From: JBHJGM01 sp050331815
GTDB lineage: Bacteria > Verrucomicrobiota > Verrucomicrobiia > Opitutales > JBHJGM01
Direction: 5' to 3'
Assembly (NCBI GenBank): GCA_050331815.1
Contig: JBHJGM010000003.1
Span: 248,001 to 312,000 of the forward strand
DNA: 64,000 nt
Both the position numbers and the translations under genes were made by a program. This document shows, in pieces, positions 54,396 to 63,854 of the stretch. Positions within the stretch are counted from its first letter, which is position 1. Each line of letters begins with the position of its first letter. The notes beneath the pieces are model-generated. The model did not search any database. It had not been told where the DNA came from and saw only the letters and a program-made list of their open reading frames with translations.

Positions 54396-54905
54396 ATGCC
54401 GGACACACGTACACCCATTTTTTTGATAGACGCCTTTGCTGAGCCTGCGATTTTGCGCATTGAGGGCAAAGCCAACTATCTCAACTGCACGCCCGTGGGG
54501 CCCGCGCTGTCCGAGCTGGTCAGAAAGGGCAAGCGGACCGTGGCGGTGGATTTTGGTCACTGCGCCGGCATGGACAGCACCTTTTTGGGCATTCTGGCCG
54601 GCGTTGCCATGCAGCTGCGCCGGGCCGACCCCCCTGGGGAGCTTCTGCTCTGCCGCATGGGCGAGCGTAACCGCGAACTGGTGCGTAACCTGGGCCTGCA
54701 CCGGATTGCGCGCGTGGTTGACGACCCTCCTCTGGAAACCGACCACAGCCACGACCAGGCCCTCGAATCCAAACCCCTGGACCATGACGCCGAGGCGCGT
54801 CTGGTTTTAGATGCGCACCAGAACCTGATCGAGGCCGATGCGTCCAACGCCCGCCGCTTTCAGGACGTGATCACGTTCCTCAAAAACCAGGTTGAAGAAA
54901 CCTGA
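54396..54905 (+). CDS. STAS-domain anti-sigma-factor antagonist-like protein
   Basis: The 169-residue product has a STAS domain in its first 110 residues: AILRIEGKANYLNCTPVG, VAVDFGHCAGMDSTFLGILAG with a phosphorylatable Ser after Asp, and LVRNLGLHRIARVV. A helical C-terminal extension of about 50 residues (AEARLVLDAHQNLIEADASN) is longer than in the simplest SpoIIAA-like proteins. It is followed after 28 bases by a SpoIIE-type phosphatase, its probable activator. No anti-sigma kinase lies in the window. Confidence 0.88.
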   Translation: MPDTRTPIFLIDAFAEPAILRIEGKANYLNCTPVGPALSELVRKGKRTVAVDFGHCAGMDSTFLGILAGVAMQLRRADPPGELLLCRMGERNRELVRNLGLHRIARVVDDPPLETDHSHDQALESKPLDHDAEARLVLDAHQNLIEADASNARRFQDVITFLKNQVEET

Positions 54906-54932
54906 AGCGCTCCATAGCGTCGGCGATCACAT

Positions 54933-56372
54933 ATGTGGTGGTTCCTGTTCGGCGCTCTGGTGGGCGGCCTGTGCATCTGGTGGTTCGGCCTGAAGCTTCG
55001 TCGTGACAATGTGCGCCTGGACGAGGAGAAGCAGATGCTTCAGCAGGAGAAGCAGATCGTCGTCGAGTTCATGCACAACCTCGTCGAAGCGATGGGCGAG
55101 GGTGTCAGCCGCCAGGAGCTGTTCAACCGCATCGTCAAGGCGGCCACCCTCAGCACCGGCGCCTTGAGCGCGGCGGTTTTTCAGCGCAACGACGATGACA
55201 TCCTGCGCGGGGTCGCCATGCAGGGACTCTTTCCCCCGCAGAAAAAGCCTGACGACTCGAACAAGCCCGGCCCCGGGACCCGCTCGCGCATGATCGAGCG
55301 CATCTTTCGTTCGGAAACCTACGCCCTGGGCGAAGGCCTCATCGGAACAGTCGCTGAAACCGGTCTGGCCGTTCTAATCGAAGATGCCGAGCACGACCCG
55401 CGCGTCTTCCAAAACGAGGACGCCTCCTTGCGCATTCGCAGCATCATCGTGGCGCCTATCATGTTTCGACGCCGGGTGCTGGGCGTTCTGGCGGTGGTCA
55501 ATCCCGCCGACGGCATGGACTTCAACCAGACCGATTTCTCCCTGGTGCAATCGCTCGCCGACCAGGCCGCCATGGTCATCCAGAACAGCGACCTGGTGCA
55601 CCTGCAGATCGAGAAAAACAAGATGGACTTCGATCTGACTTTGGCCAGTTCCATCCAGGGCATGCTGCTGCCGGCCACCTTCCCCAAAACGGAATCGCTT
55701 GAAATCGACGCCTGTTACCAGCCCGCCCAGAAAATCGGCGGCGATCTTTACGACATCCTTACTCTGGAGGATGGCCGCTATGGTTTCGCCATCGCCGACG
55801 TCTCGGGCAAGGGCGTGCCGGCGTCGCTTATGATGACGATCTGCCAGACGAATTTTCGTCATTACGCGCGCCGCTACGATTCTCCGGCAGAGGTTTTGCG
55901 CGCCCTCAATGAGGAGATCTCCGGCGAGATTCGTCAGGACATGTTCATCACTATGACCTACGTGATCGTCGACACGCAGCGCGAGGAGCTGACCCTCTCC
56001 CGCGCGGGCCACGAACTACCCATGCTCCTGCAAAAGGACCCTTACAACGGAAGCTTCAAGGTGCAGATGGTGCAGACCGAGGGCATGGCCGTGGGGATGG
56101 TTCCGCCGGATGTCTTTGACGCGGTCTTGGTTGACAAGACCGTGCCCTTTCGCTCCGGCGACATCCTGATCCTGTACACCGATGGCGTCACCGAGGCCGC
56201 CAATCGCGAGGGTGCCGAGTTTTCCTCGGCCCGGCTGGCCGACGTGGTCAGCAGCCTGCGCGATCGCTCCGCGCATGGGCTCAACCAGGGCATCATCTCC
56301 AGCGTCGAACGCTTCGGGGGCACCTCCAACCTGATGGATGACCTCACCTTGATCGCCGTCAAGCGCCTCTGA
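54933..56372 (+). CDS. SpoIIE-type PP2C phosphatase with GAF domain
   Basis: The 479-residue product has an N-terminal membrane span (FLFGALVGGLCIWWFGL), a coiled coil, a GAF domain (about 55-225, with GEGLIGTVAETGLAVLIEDA and RRRVLGVLAVVNPADG), and a C-terminal PP2C-type phosphatase (about 235-479). The latter shows CYQPAQKIGGDLYDILTLED, FAIADVSGKGVPASLMMTI and ILYTDGVTEAANREGAEF. It should dephosphorylate the STAS protein encoded just before, coupling an unknown signal at the GAF domain to partner switching. Confidence 0.95.
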   Translation: MWWFLFGALVGGLCIWWFGLKLRRDNVRLDEEKQMLQQEKQIVVEFMHNLVEAMGEGVSRQELFNRIVKAATLSTGALSAAVFQRNDDDILRGVAMQGLFPPQKKPDDSNKPGPGTRSRMIERIFRSETYALGEGLIGTVAETGLAVLIEDAEHDPRVFQNEDASLRIRSIIVAPIMFRRRVLGVLAVVNPADGMDFNQTDFSLVQSLADQAAMVIQNSDLVHLQIEKNKMDFDLTLASSIQGMLLPATFPKTESLEIDACYQPAQKIGGDLYDILTLEDGRYGFAIADVSGKGVPASLMMTICQTNFRHYARRYDSPAEVLRALNEEISGEIRQDMFITMTYVIVDTQREELTLSRAGHELPMLLQKDPYNGSFKVQMVQTEGMAVGMVPPDVFDAVLVDKTVPFRSGDILILYTDGVTEAANREGAEFSSARLADVVSSLRDRSAHGLNQGIISSVERFGGTSNLMDDLTLIAVKRL

Positions 56373-56434
56373 AGTGCGGTCTTCGGATCTGCAAAAGCGG
56401 TTGTTTTCGAGCCTTCGCCGCGTATGCTCCGTTC

Positions 56435-57670
56435 ATGGCCAGCCAACTTCTGACCGAACCGCTGCCCCCGCGCCTGCGCCTGCCCGATTCGGCGGGCCGC
56501 TTTGGCGATTACGGGGGACGTTTTGCCCCCGAGACGCTCATCACACCTCTGGAAGAACTCACCGAGGCCTACCTCGAAGCCAGCGAGGATCCCGGTTTCC
56601 TCAAAGAGTTGCAGTTTCACCTGCGCGAATTCGCTGGACGCCCGACGGGGCTATATTTTGCCGAGGGCCTGACCCGGCACTGTGGCGGCGCAAAGATTTA
56701 CTTCAAGCGTGAGGACCTGCTCCACACCGGCGCGCACAAGATTAACAACGTCCTCGGGCAGATTCTGCTGACCCAGCGCATGGGCAAGTCGCGCGTCATC
56801 GCGGAGACCGGGGCCGGCCAGCACGGCACCGCTACCGCTGCCGCTGCCGCGCGCTTCGGCCTGAAGTGCACGATTTACATGGGAGCCGAGGACATGCGCC
56901 GCCAGGCCCTCAATGTCTACCGCATGCGTTTGTGCGGCGCTGAGGTGCGCGCCGTCGAGGCCGGCCAGAAAACACTCAAGGAAGCCGTCAACGAGGCCAT
57001 GCGCGACTGGGTCACCAACGTGCGTGACACCCACTACATTCTCGGTACCGCCTACGGCCCACACCCCTTCCCGATGATGGTCCGCAACTTTCACCGCGTC
57101 ATCGGCGAGGAGGCCCGACGTCAGATCATCGAGCGCGAAGGGCGCCTGCCGGACGAGGTTTGTGCCTGCATCGGCGGCGGCAGCAACGCCATCGGCCTCT
57201 TCTTTGATTTCCTGGATGAACCCAAGGTAAAGGTCGTCGGCGTCGAAGCCGGGGGTCGCACCCTCGAGGCCGGTCAGCACGCGGCGCGTTTCGCGGGTGG
57301 CAAGGTCGGCATCCTCCAGGGTTGCAAGACGTACATCCTCCAAAACCCGGACGGCCAGATTGAGGGCACTCATTCGGTTTCGGCCGGGCTGGACTACGCC
57401 GCCATCGGCCCCGAACACGCGCATTATCACGACCAGGGCCGCATCCAGTACGGCTACGCCACCGACGATGAAGTCCTCGAGGCTTTTCAGCTGCTGTCCC
57501 GCGTCGAAGGGATCATCCCCGCGCTGGAGTCGACCCACGCCATTGCCTACGCCGTCAAGCGCGCCCGGGAGTGCCCGCCTGATTACATCTTGCTGGTCAA
57601 CTTGAGCGGGCGTGGCGACAAGGACGTGCAGGAAGCCTCCCGTATTCTTGAGGGCCACGACGACGCATGA
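56435..57670 (+). CDS. trpB: Tryptophan synthase beta chain
   Basis: The 411-residue product has FGDYGGRFAPETLITPLEEL, IYFKREDLLHTGAHKINNVL with the PLP lysine, ETGAGQHGTATAAAAARFGL and CIGGGSNAIGLFFDFLDEP. It condenses indole with serine to tryptophan. No trpA follows; instead yicC overlaps its stop by four bases (ATGA). An alternative reading as the TrpB2 form is unlikely from length and motifs. Confidence 0.98.
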   Translation: MASQLLTEPLPPRLRLPDSAGRFGDYGGRFAPETLITPLEELTEAYLEASEDPGFLKELQFHLREFAGRPTGLYFAEGLTRHCGGAKIYFKREDLLHTGAHKINNVLGQILLTQRMGKSRVIAETGAGQHGTATAAAAARFGLKCTIYMGAEDMRRQALNVYRMRLCGAEVRAVEAGQKTLKEAVNEAMRDWVTNVRDTHYILGTAYGPHPFPMMVRNFHRVIGEEARRQIIEREGRLPDEVCACIGGGSNAIGLFFDFLDEPKVKVVGVEAGGRTLEAGQHAARFAGGKVGILQGCKTYILQNPDGQIEGTHSVSAGLDYAAIGPEHAHYHDQGRIQYGYATDDEVLEAFQLLSRVEGIIPALESTHAIAYAVKRARECPPDYILLVNLSGRGDKDVQEASRILEGHDDA

Positions 57671-58542
57671 TTCACAGCATGACTGGATACGGCGGGGGCG
57701 CGGCCACGCAGCCTCCGCTGGCTATCAGCGTGGAGGTGGTCTCGGTCAATCGGCGCAACCTCGAAATCGCCGCCGCCGTCCCGCGTGAATGGCCGCCGCT
57801 GGAGCGTCTGATCAACGACCGTGCCCGCGAGCGCTTCGCCCGCGGAAAGCTCAGCGTCACGGTCCGGGTGCTTCGCGAAGGCAACAACGCAGCACTGCAA
57901 TGGGATGAGGCCGAACTCGCTGCCACCATCGATAAGCTGAAAGCCTCCGCCAGCGCCATGAACGTGCCCTTCGAGCCGAGCGCCGACGCTTTCATCCGCA
58001 TCGTGCTTTCTCACACGGGCTCCGCTGAGTTGCCCGACTTTGCCGACTGCGAAACAGCCGCCGCCGAGGCCGTCGATGCCGCCTTTGCCCAGCTGACCGA
58101 AATGCGCCGCAATGAGGGCGCGACCCTGAGCGCGGATTTGACCGAGCGATTGCAACGGCTCCAGCAGGCGCACGACAGCATCGCGAAAGAGGCTCCCGGC
58201 TCGGTCGAGCGCTACCGCGATCTGCTTTTTCAGCGCCTGCGTCAGGCCGGGCTCGAACTCGACCTCGACGACGAGCGCGTCCTGCGTGAAATCGCGCTTT
58301 TTACCGACCGCTGCGACATCTCCGAGGAATTGACCCGGCTGGCCAGCCACCTGGAGCAGGGGCGCGAATGCCTCGATTCCCGGGAGCCGGTCGGTCGCAA
58401 GCTCGACTTCCTCTGCCAGGAGATACACCGCGAACTCAACACCATTGGCAGCAAAGCCAATAACCTCGCCATCACGAAGTCGGTGATCGAGGCCAAGAAC
58501 GAACTCGAGCGTTTCCGCGAACAGGTCCAGAATGTTGAGTGA
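57667..58542 (+). CDS. YicC/YloC-family endoribonuclease
   Basis: The 291-residue product starts MIHSMTGYGGGAATQPPLAI, the hallmark of the family, and has VEVVSVNRRNLEIAAAVPRE. It ends with EISEELTRLASHLEQGREC-like and KLDFLCQEIHRELNTIGSKA elements that form the C-terminal DUF1732 domain. Family members cut RNA endonucleolytically. Its start overlaps trpB by four bases and its end overlaps the next gene by 11 bases. Confidence 0.96.
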   Translation: MIHSMTGYGGGAATQPPLAISVEVVSVNRRNLEIAAAVPREWPPLERLINDRARERFARGKLSVTVRVLREGNNAALQWDEAELAATIDKLKASASAMNVPFEPSADAFIRIVLSHTGSAELPDFADCETAAAEAVDAAFAQLTEMRRNEGATLSADLTERLQRLQQAHDSIAKEAPGSVERYRDLLFQRLRQAGLELDLDDERVLREIALFTDRCDISEELTRLASHLEQGRECLDSREPVGRKLDFLCQEIHRELNTIGSKANNLAITKSVIEAKNELERFREQVQNVE

Positions 58543-60028
58543 GCGTCCCGTCGCCGTGGTGGGCGGGGGCCTGGCTGGTCTTTCCGCCGCCATTCACCTG
58601 CGCGCCGCCGGTGCGCGCGTAGTTCTGTTCGAAAAAAACGAATCCCTGGGGGGCAAGTGTAACCGCCTGGCCCACGACGGGCATCACTTCGACACTGGCC
58701 CCTCGCTGCTGACGCTGCCGGATGTGCTCGGCTCGGTTTTTTCAGCTGCTGGCCAACGCCTCGAAGACCACCTGGAACTCATTCGCCTAAGTCCGGCCTG
58801 CCGTTACTTCTTCGCCGATGGACTGCGCTTTGACGCACCGGGCGACCACGAGGGCTTTCGTACGGGCGTGGCTGAACACTTTCCGGACGCGTTGGCAGGC
58901 TTCGACCGCTTTTGGAAATACTCGAAAAATCTCTGGCAGGGGGCCGGGCAGCTTTTCCTCTTTCACCCCTTCGAGGCTCGCACGCTGCTGCGCGTTTCGC
59001 CGCAGCAGGCCCTCGCGGGCTTAAAGGCCTTGCGCCCCTGGACGTTGCGCGACTGTCTGGAGGCGTTTTTTAGCGAGCCCCACCTGCTGCAATTGTTCTC
59101 CCGCTACGCTACCTACAATGGGTCCGACCCCTGGCGCACGCCGGCAACCTTCGCCGTCATCGCCTACGCAGAAATGGCTTTCGGTTCCTGGCATCCGAAG
59201 GGTGGGCTCTACGCCATGATACAGGCGCTAACCACGCTTGCGGAAAAGCTCGGGGTGGACATTCGCATCGGCGACCCAGTCAGCGAAGTCCGCTTTGAGG
59301 GAAACCGGCCAATCGGCGTGGTTAGCGAGCGTAGCGGATTGATGGATACCGCTGCCTGCGTGGTCGCTATGGATGCGGTCTCCGCGCTGACCGGCGCAGT
59401 GCTGGCCGGTCATCCCAACGCCGAAGCCCATCGGCGGCGATACGCTCAGGTAGAAGCCTCCGGCAGCGGTTTCGTGCGTCTGATGGCCTTGGAGTCGCCG
59501 CGTCCCGACCTTGCCTGCCACAACGTGTTTTTCTGCGAGGATTACCCGCGCGAGTTTCGCGAAATTTTCGACGCACCACGCCCGCTGAGCGAACCCACCA
59601 TATACGTGTCCGTCCCTTCAAAGGTGGACGCGACCGTGGCTCCTGCCGGCAAGGAAAACTGGTTTGTGCTGGTGAACGCACCCAGTCTGGATCGCCACGG
59701 TGACTGGCCAGAAGCTTACGGCGAGGCAATCGAACAGCAGCTCTGGCAACGCCTGGGGGAGGGCGCGGCCACGCAGGTCACCTGGACAAAGGACCTGCCG
59801 CCAACATTTTTGCAGCAGCGCTACAATGCCTGGCATGGCTCCATTTACGGGCCCAGTTCCAATGGCCTGCTCAGTGCGTTTCGCCGCGTGCGCAACCGCG
59901 GTTTGAGCCCGAATCTTGCCTTTGCTGGCGGCAGCGCGCATCCGGGCGGCGGCATTCCGCTGGCGCTGCTGAGTGGCCGCATGGCCGCCGAAGCGCTGGG
60001 CTACCGCCTGTCCTCGCCCCGCAGATAG
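58532..60028 (+). CDS. Phytoene desaturase-like (CrtI family) oxidoreductase
   Basis: The 498-residue product begins with the FAD loop VAVVGGGLAGLSAAIHLRAA followed by VVLFEKNESLGGKCN, and has HHFDTGPSLLTLPDVL, LFSRYATYNGSDPWRTPATF and WHPKGGLYAMIQALTTLAEK. The C-terminus GLSPNLAFAGGSAHPGGGIP holds the CrtI-type bacterial desaturase signature. It probably desaturates a C30 or C40 carotene, or oxidises a related chain; no other carotenoid gene lies in the window. The gene overlaps yicC by 11 bases and the convergent gene by 28. Confidence 0.93.
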   Translation: MLSERPVAVVGGGLAGLSAAIHLRAAGARVVLFEKNESLGGKCNRLAHDGHHFDTGPSLLTLPDVLGSVFSAAGQRLEDHLELIRLSPACRYFFADGLRFDAPGDHEGFRTGVAEHFPDALAGFDRFWKYSKNLWQGAGQLFLFHPFEARTLLRVSPQQALAGLKALRPWTLRDCLEAFFSEPHLLQLFSRYATYNGSDPWRTPATFAVIAYAEMAFGSWHPKGGLYAMIQALTTLAEKLGVDIRIGDPVSEVRFEGNRPIGVVSERSGLMDTAACVVAMDAVSALTGAVLAGHPNAEAHRRRYAQVEASGSGFVRLMALESPRPDLACHNVFFCEDYPREFREIFDAPRPLSEPTIYVSVPSKVDATVAPAGKENWFVLVNAPSLDRHGDWPEAYGEAIEQQLWQRLGEGAATQVTWTKDLPPTFLQQRYNAWHGSIYGPSSNGLLSAFRRVRNRGLSPNLAFAGGSAHPGGGIPLALLSGRMAAEALGYRLSSPRR

Positions 60029-60693
60029 CTGCGGCCCAGCAGATTTTGCAGGTTTTTCTGGTACGCGTTCACCGTGGCTGGCGGACCAAAATGACGAATG
60101 ACCAAAAAGTAGTCGTCCAGCATCACCAGGTAATCGCGCACGCCGTAGGTGGTCTCCTCGAGCGTGAGCGTGTAATCCACAAAGCACCAACCATGGTCGA
60201 GAATGTGCGGCGCGCGACTGGGGCGGAAGTTATCCACGTTGGCGATGCGCACCTGCTCGTTGAAGGCAGCTTGCACGCCGGCGATGTAGCCACGCACGCT
60301 TGAGTCCTCGAGGTCGTTCAAAAACTCCTGCTTGCCGAACAGTGAGAATGAGATGCGGTGCGACTTGTCGCGCATGTTGACCATGGCCAGCGACTCATGA
60401 GGCTGACTGTTGATGACCTTCCAGCCGCCGGGCACGGGCATCGCACCGTGCAGCTTGGTGGCGTCCACCCACAGTTCCCGCACCGGCATCTGGTCAAACA
60501 TGTACTGCTTGACCGAGGCCGTGAGCGCCGGGCGTTCGCTGCGAGGCCAGGCGATGGGCGTGGCGGCCTGGGCTTCGTCCGCGGTCTCAGCCTCAGCGGG
60601 CGCGGGTTCGCTTTGCTGCAGGACGCGCTGCGCCTGCGCAGCGGTCGCCAGCGTCACAAGCAGGCAGAGGATCGAAAGCAGTGGCTTCATCAT
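60001..60693 (-). CDS. Exported hypothetical protein of the pseudopilin operon
   Basis: From the ATG at 60693 the 230-residue product has a signal peptide (LLSILCLLVTLATAAQAQ) and an Ala/Glu-rich linker. The mature region has a beta-rich pattern (GWKVINSQPHESLAMVNMRD, HGWCFVDYTLTLEETTYG, LVMLDDYFLVIRHFGPP). I do not recognise a family. It overlaps the stop of the large PilX-like gene by ATGA, so it is translationally coupled. It may be a periplasmic accessory of that machinery; this is inference. Confidence 0.8.
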   Translation of the reverse strand: MMKPLLSILCLLVTLATAAQAQRVLQQSEPAPAEAETADEAQAATPIAWPRSERPALTASVKQYMFDQMPVRELWVDATKLHGAMPVPGGWKVINSQPHESLAMVNMRDKSHRISFSLFGKQEFLNDLEDSSVRGYIAGVQAAFNEQVRIANVDNFRPSRAPHILDHGWCFVDYTLTLEETTYGVRDYLVMLDDYFLVIRHFGPPATVNAYQKNLQNLLGRSYLRGEDRR

Positions 60694-63131
60694 CAGGAAT
60701 TCTCTGGCGGTTGAATGCTGTCCCACTCCGCTGGCAACAAGTCCAGCTCGGCGGCCCACTCCGTGCGGGAGAGGGTTTTGTAGTCGACCTTGCGGAAAGA
60801 GCGCACGTTGGGCGTGCCGGGAGGGTAGTTGCCTTTCTCAAACTCGCTGTAAAAGCCCCAGTCGCGCACCGGCGGGCTGTAGTAGCTTGTGCTGATGCCC
60901 TCGTTCGCAAGTTCGCTTTCAAACAGCGCCACCATCGAGCCGCGATAGCGGAAGGTGTCGCCGCTCCAGCTCTCCAGGAAGCGCGGGAAGTTGTGGTTGC
61001 CGCCACTCTGAACGCTCGTGTCGCCGCCTTTCAAGGAGGGCACCAGACCGGTCAGGATCGCGGCGTTGAACTCCGTGTTGGTGGCGTTGCGATTGTTGGT
61101 GCTGCCTTTCGACTTGGTGATGTCCCAATTATCCGAGAGGACGGTGATCGCATCCGCGGCCAGGGCGACGGGCGCATTGGGCGAGGTGGAGCTGTCCGGT
61201 TCAGAGTTGGTGCCGGTCGAAAGGTTGCCGTCGGCGTTGAAATGACCCTGCACGTACATGGCGTTGTTCGTGGCCAGGGTGAAACCCCGGTCGCGATTGA
61301 CGCGAGGCTGCCCACTGGTGTGGTCGTAATTGTAGTCGGGGTCGGGAACGTCCGAGCCGTTGGTCACCCACAGTCCGCCGGAGGTGTCTGTCGAGGAGAC
61401 AATTTTATCGGCTGGGTTGCCGGAGGCCCCGGTCGTGTCCGCGGCGAATTCCACATACACGATTCCGTTGTACTCGTCCGATGGATTGTAGGTGCTGTTC
61501 TGCCACAGTGAGGGATCGTAATCCGTCGTGCCGTCACCGTCGGGATCGTAGGTGTCATCCACCACGCGGCGAAACTCCTGCAAGTCCATTTCAATCAGGT
61601 CCAAGCCCTTGTTGCGACGCTTGTCAAAGAAGCTGGTCTGCGGGTCGCCACTGCCGTCTTCGGTGTAGTTGTGTGCGGTCAAAATGGACTGGGCGGCGGC
61701 CGGATCGATTTCCACCGGCACTTCCTCGACTTCGTAAATCTTGGCCGTGTACGGATTGCCTGCGTCGTCGGTCAGGGTAACGATCGCACTGTTGGACTCC
61801 AACAGCTGTGGGTCCATTTTGCCAGTTGGCACGCCGCCGGTTCCCGCATCACGCAGAACCTTGTTGAAGGTGACCCAGCGTCCGGAGGGATTGCCGTTGG
61901 TGTCGTTCAACTCCACCGCATGGGACAGGCCCGGGTCGCTGTCATGAATACGCACATTCAGGCCGGATTTGTAGGAAAACTTCTGTGTTTCCTGATCGAG
62001 TTTGTGGTTCGGACTCGTGACTGAAAGGGTCGGCTCGATGATTGCGTAGCCATGGTTGAGGTCATCGCCGATCACGCCGGGCGTTGACGGATCGTCGGCG
62101 ACGTAATCGTCGTAGCCCACAGGATTCAGTGAGGGCGTGTCGTGGTCGCCGGTTTGAAGATTGTTGCTCCAGCGGTTGGAGGCAAACTCGCGCCAGTTCG
62201 AGTAACCGGTTCCCGAGAAGTCATCGTGTCCGGTGTCCGAATCTGAATACGAGCGGCTGTCGTAGTAGCTGGAAGCCGTCGTCAACGAGCCGGAGCCCTT
62301 GTAAAAATGCTGGTAGTTACCCGCAGCGTCCTTGATGTAAACGTTGTTGCCCTTCTGGTTGCTGTTGAAGCTGCCCCAGTCGTCCGGGGAGTTCTTCATG
62401 CCCACCAGGGCCCGGTCAGGCGTGGTCACAACGCCTTCAAAATGCAGCGAATTGACCGCCGCGAAATAGATGTCGCCATTGGCATGCACGGGTCCATTCA
62501 TGGTCATCGATGGTCCCGGGTGAAACTCCAGGTCCATGTTGTAAAAGACCGCATGCGAGAAAAGCGGGGCGTCGCGCAACTGGAAGGTTGCCATCGCATA
62601 CGTATTGACTGGGTCCATGTTGGTGCGCGTGGCCTGGGCTTTGGCAAACACGTGCACGTCGCGAACGAAGACACGCTTGCCCTTGTGCGGATCGTCCTGG
62701 TTGGCCGGGTCGTTCGGGTCCACGTAGTAACTCGTGGTGTCATCGGGAATGATACCGCCCACCAGTTGAAATTCAGTGCTTGTTATGTCCGTGCCTGTGT
62801 ACATCCCCATGAAGGTGGTATCCAGATCGATGGGGTTGTTGCCGGGAGCCAGTTCCTTGTCGGTAAATGAGGTCTGGGAATTCCAGCGGGTTTGCAGCTG
62901 CGAGATACCCATCTCCACGGCCGATTCTACCGCGTTGCGGGCTTGCTGGTTGAGCAGGTGGCGCTCGTTGACCATTTGTTCGGATACGCCCCAGTCCAGG
63001 ACGCTGGCGATGAGCACGCCAAGGATGGTGGTGATCATGATCACCACGATGAGGGCCGACCCGCGTTTGACGGTGCGGCGTTGCAGGCAGTTCGGAGCAG
63101 AGTCAGCGCGGATGATGGATGATGTCTTCAT
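60693..63131 (-). CDS. PilX-like large minor pseudopilin
   Basis: The 812-residue product has a basic start and one hydrophobic segment (KRGSALIVVIMITTILGVL), followed by VNERHLLNQQARNAVESAV, the pattern of PilX-like minor pilins. The rest is a very long Asp/Asn/Gly/Ser-rich extracellular part with motifs such as YDPDGDGTTDYDPSLW and PNHKLDQETQKFSY, some resembling calcium-binding DxDxDG loops. Most PilX proteins are below 250 residues. It lies between a PilW-like prepilin and an exported protein on the same strand. Confidence 0.85.
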   Translation of the reverse strand: MKTSSIIRADSAPNCLQRRTVKRGSALIVVIMITTILGVLIASVLDWGVSEQMVNERHLLNQQARNAVESAVEMGISQLQTRWNSQTSFTDKELAPGNNPIDLDTTFMGMYTGTDITSTEFQLVGGIIPDDTTSYYVDPNDPANQDDPHKGKRVFVRDVHVFAKAQATRTNMDPVNTYAMATFQLRDAPLFSHAVFYNMDLEFHPGPSMTMNGPVHANGDIYFAAVNSLHFEGVVTTPDRALVGMKNSPDDWGSFNSNQKGNNVYIKDAAGNYQHFYKGSGSLTTASSYYDSRSYSDSDTGHDDFSGTGYSNWREFASNRWSNNLQTGDHDTPSLNPVGYDDYVADDPSTPGVIGDDLNHGYAIIEPTLSVTSPNHKLDQETQKFSYKSGLNVRIHDSDPGLSHAVELNDTNGNPSGRWVTFNKVLRDAGTGGVPTGKMDPQLLESNSAIVTLTDDAGNPYTAKIYEVEEVPVEIDPAAAQSILTAHNYTEDGSGDPQTSFFDKRRNKGLDLIEMDLQEFRRVVDDTYDPDGDGTTDYDPSLWQNSTYNPSDEYNGIVYVEFAADTTGASGNPADKIVSSTDTSGGLWVTNGSDVPDPDYNYDHTSGQPRVNRDRGFTLATNNAMYVQGHFNADGNLSTGTNSEPDSSTSPNAPVALAADAITVLSDNWDITKSKGSTNNRNATNTEFNAAILTGLVPSLKGGDTSVQSGGNHNFPRFLESWSGDTFRYRGSMVALFESELANEGISTSYYSPPVRDWGFYSEFEKGNYPPGTPNVRSFRKVDYKTLSRTEWAAELDLLPAEWDSIQPPENS

Positions 63132-63133
63132 GG

Positions 63134-63832
63134 CTAACCCCTTGTTGAGATGGTAAAGTTGTACGTGTTGGTCACGCGTTTGGCGGCGTTCCCGTGCACG
63201 ATCTTGCCGTTAATCATTATGCTTTTGTTCCAAAAGTTGTAGAACAGGCGGCCGTCGGCCAGACCCTCCGACAACTCGATGACCTCCTCGTGGGCGGTTG
63301 CGCCGCCGGCATGATTTTGAATCAGTACCTCGAGGTCGTCGAAACGGTCGGCGGAGGGAATCGCCACATCGAACTTGCGTACGGGCCCCTCACTGTTTGG
63401 ATCTGTCGTGTCCGAAGGCGAGCGGTAGTAGCCGATCAGTCGTTCGATCGGACGACGGTTTTCAATTTTTCCGTCGCTGTTGATCTCCGCATCGCCCTGA
63501 AACACCAGGCACATGAAGTCACCTGAATTGGATTCGCCCAGACGATCCGAGGCGGCGTCACAGTCGGCGGTGTCGAAAGAGGCATAGAGCATGGCCAGGT
63601 TGGCCTCGCGGGCAAACTCGGTCATCTCCTGGGTGATTTTGCGGATGTCTCCGTTGATCATGTTTTTCTGGCTGCTGACGAAGGAGCTTTCCGTTGTTTC
63701 CGAAAAGAAGCTTAGCGCCATGAACATCGCGACCAGCATGATCGCCGTCGCGATCATGATTTCCACCAGGGTGAATCCACCTTGGCCGGCGCGCCGTCGC
63801 GCGGATAGACGTTGGTAAGTTGTCGGCTTCAT
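63134..63832 (-). CDS. PilW-like type IV prepilin / pseudopilin
   Basis: The 232-residue product carries a class III signal (RAGQGGFTLVEIMIATAIM): the cleavage Gly-Phe site and the Glu at position 5 are intact, followed by a hydrophobic helix (LVAMFMALSFFSE). The body is probably a beta-sheet pilin head. Its stop lies two bases before the start of the large PilX-like gene. Function is as minor pilin or GspJ-like pseudopilin; the size and neighbours favour the PilW type. Confidence 0.9.
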   Translation of the reverse strand: MKPTTYQRLSARRRAGQGGFTLVEIMIATAIMLVAMFMALSFFSETTESSFVSSQKNMINGDIRKITQEMTEFAREANLAMLYASFDTADCDAASDRLGESNSGDFMCLVFQGDAEINSDGKIENRRPIERLIGYYRSPSDTTDPNSEGPVRKFDVAIPSADRFDDLEVLIQNHAGGATAHEEVIELSEGLADGRLFYNFWNKSIMINGKIVHGNAAKRVTNTYNFTISTRG

Positions 63833-63854
63833 TGGAGAAGGGGCCCAGGGCCCG

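Noticed and set aside
56651..58593. Two long minus-strand frames opposite trpB and yicC
   Set aside because: Both are antisense to secure genes and show no recognisable protein pattern.
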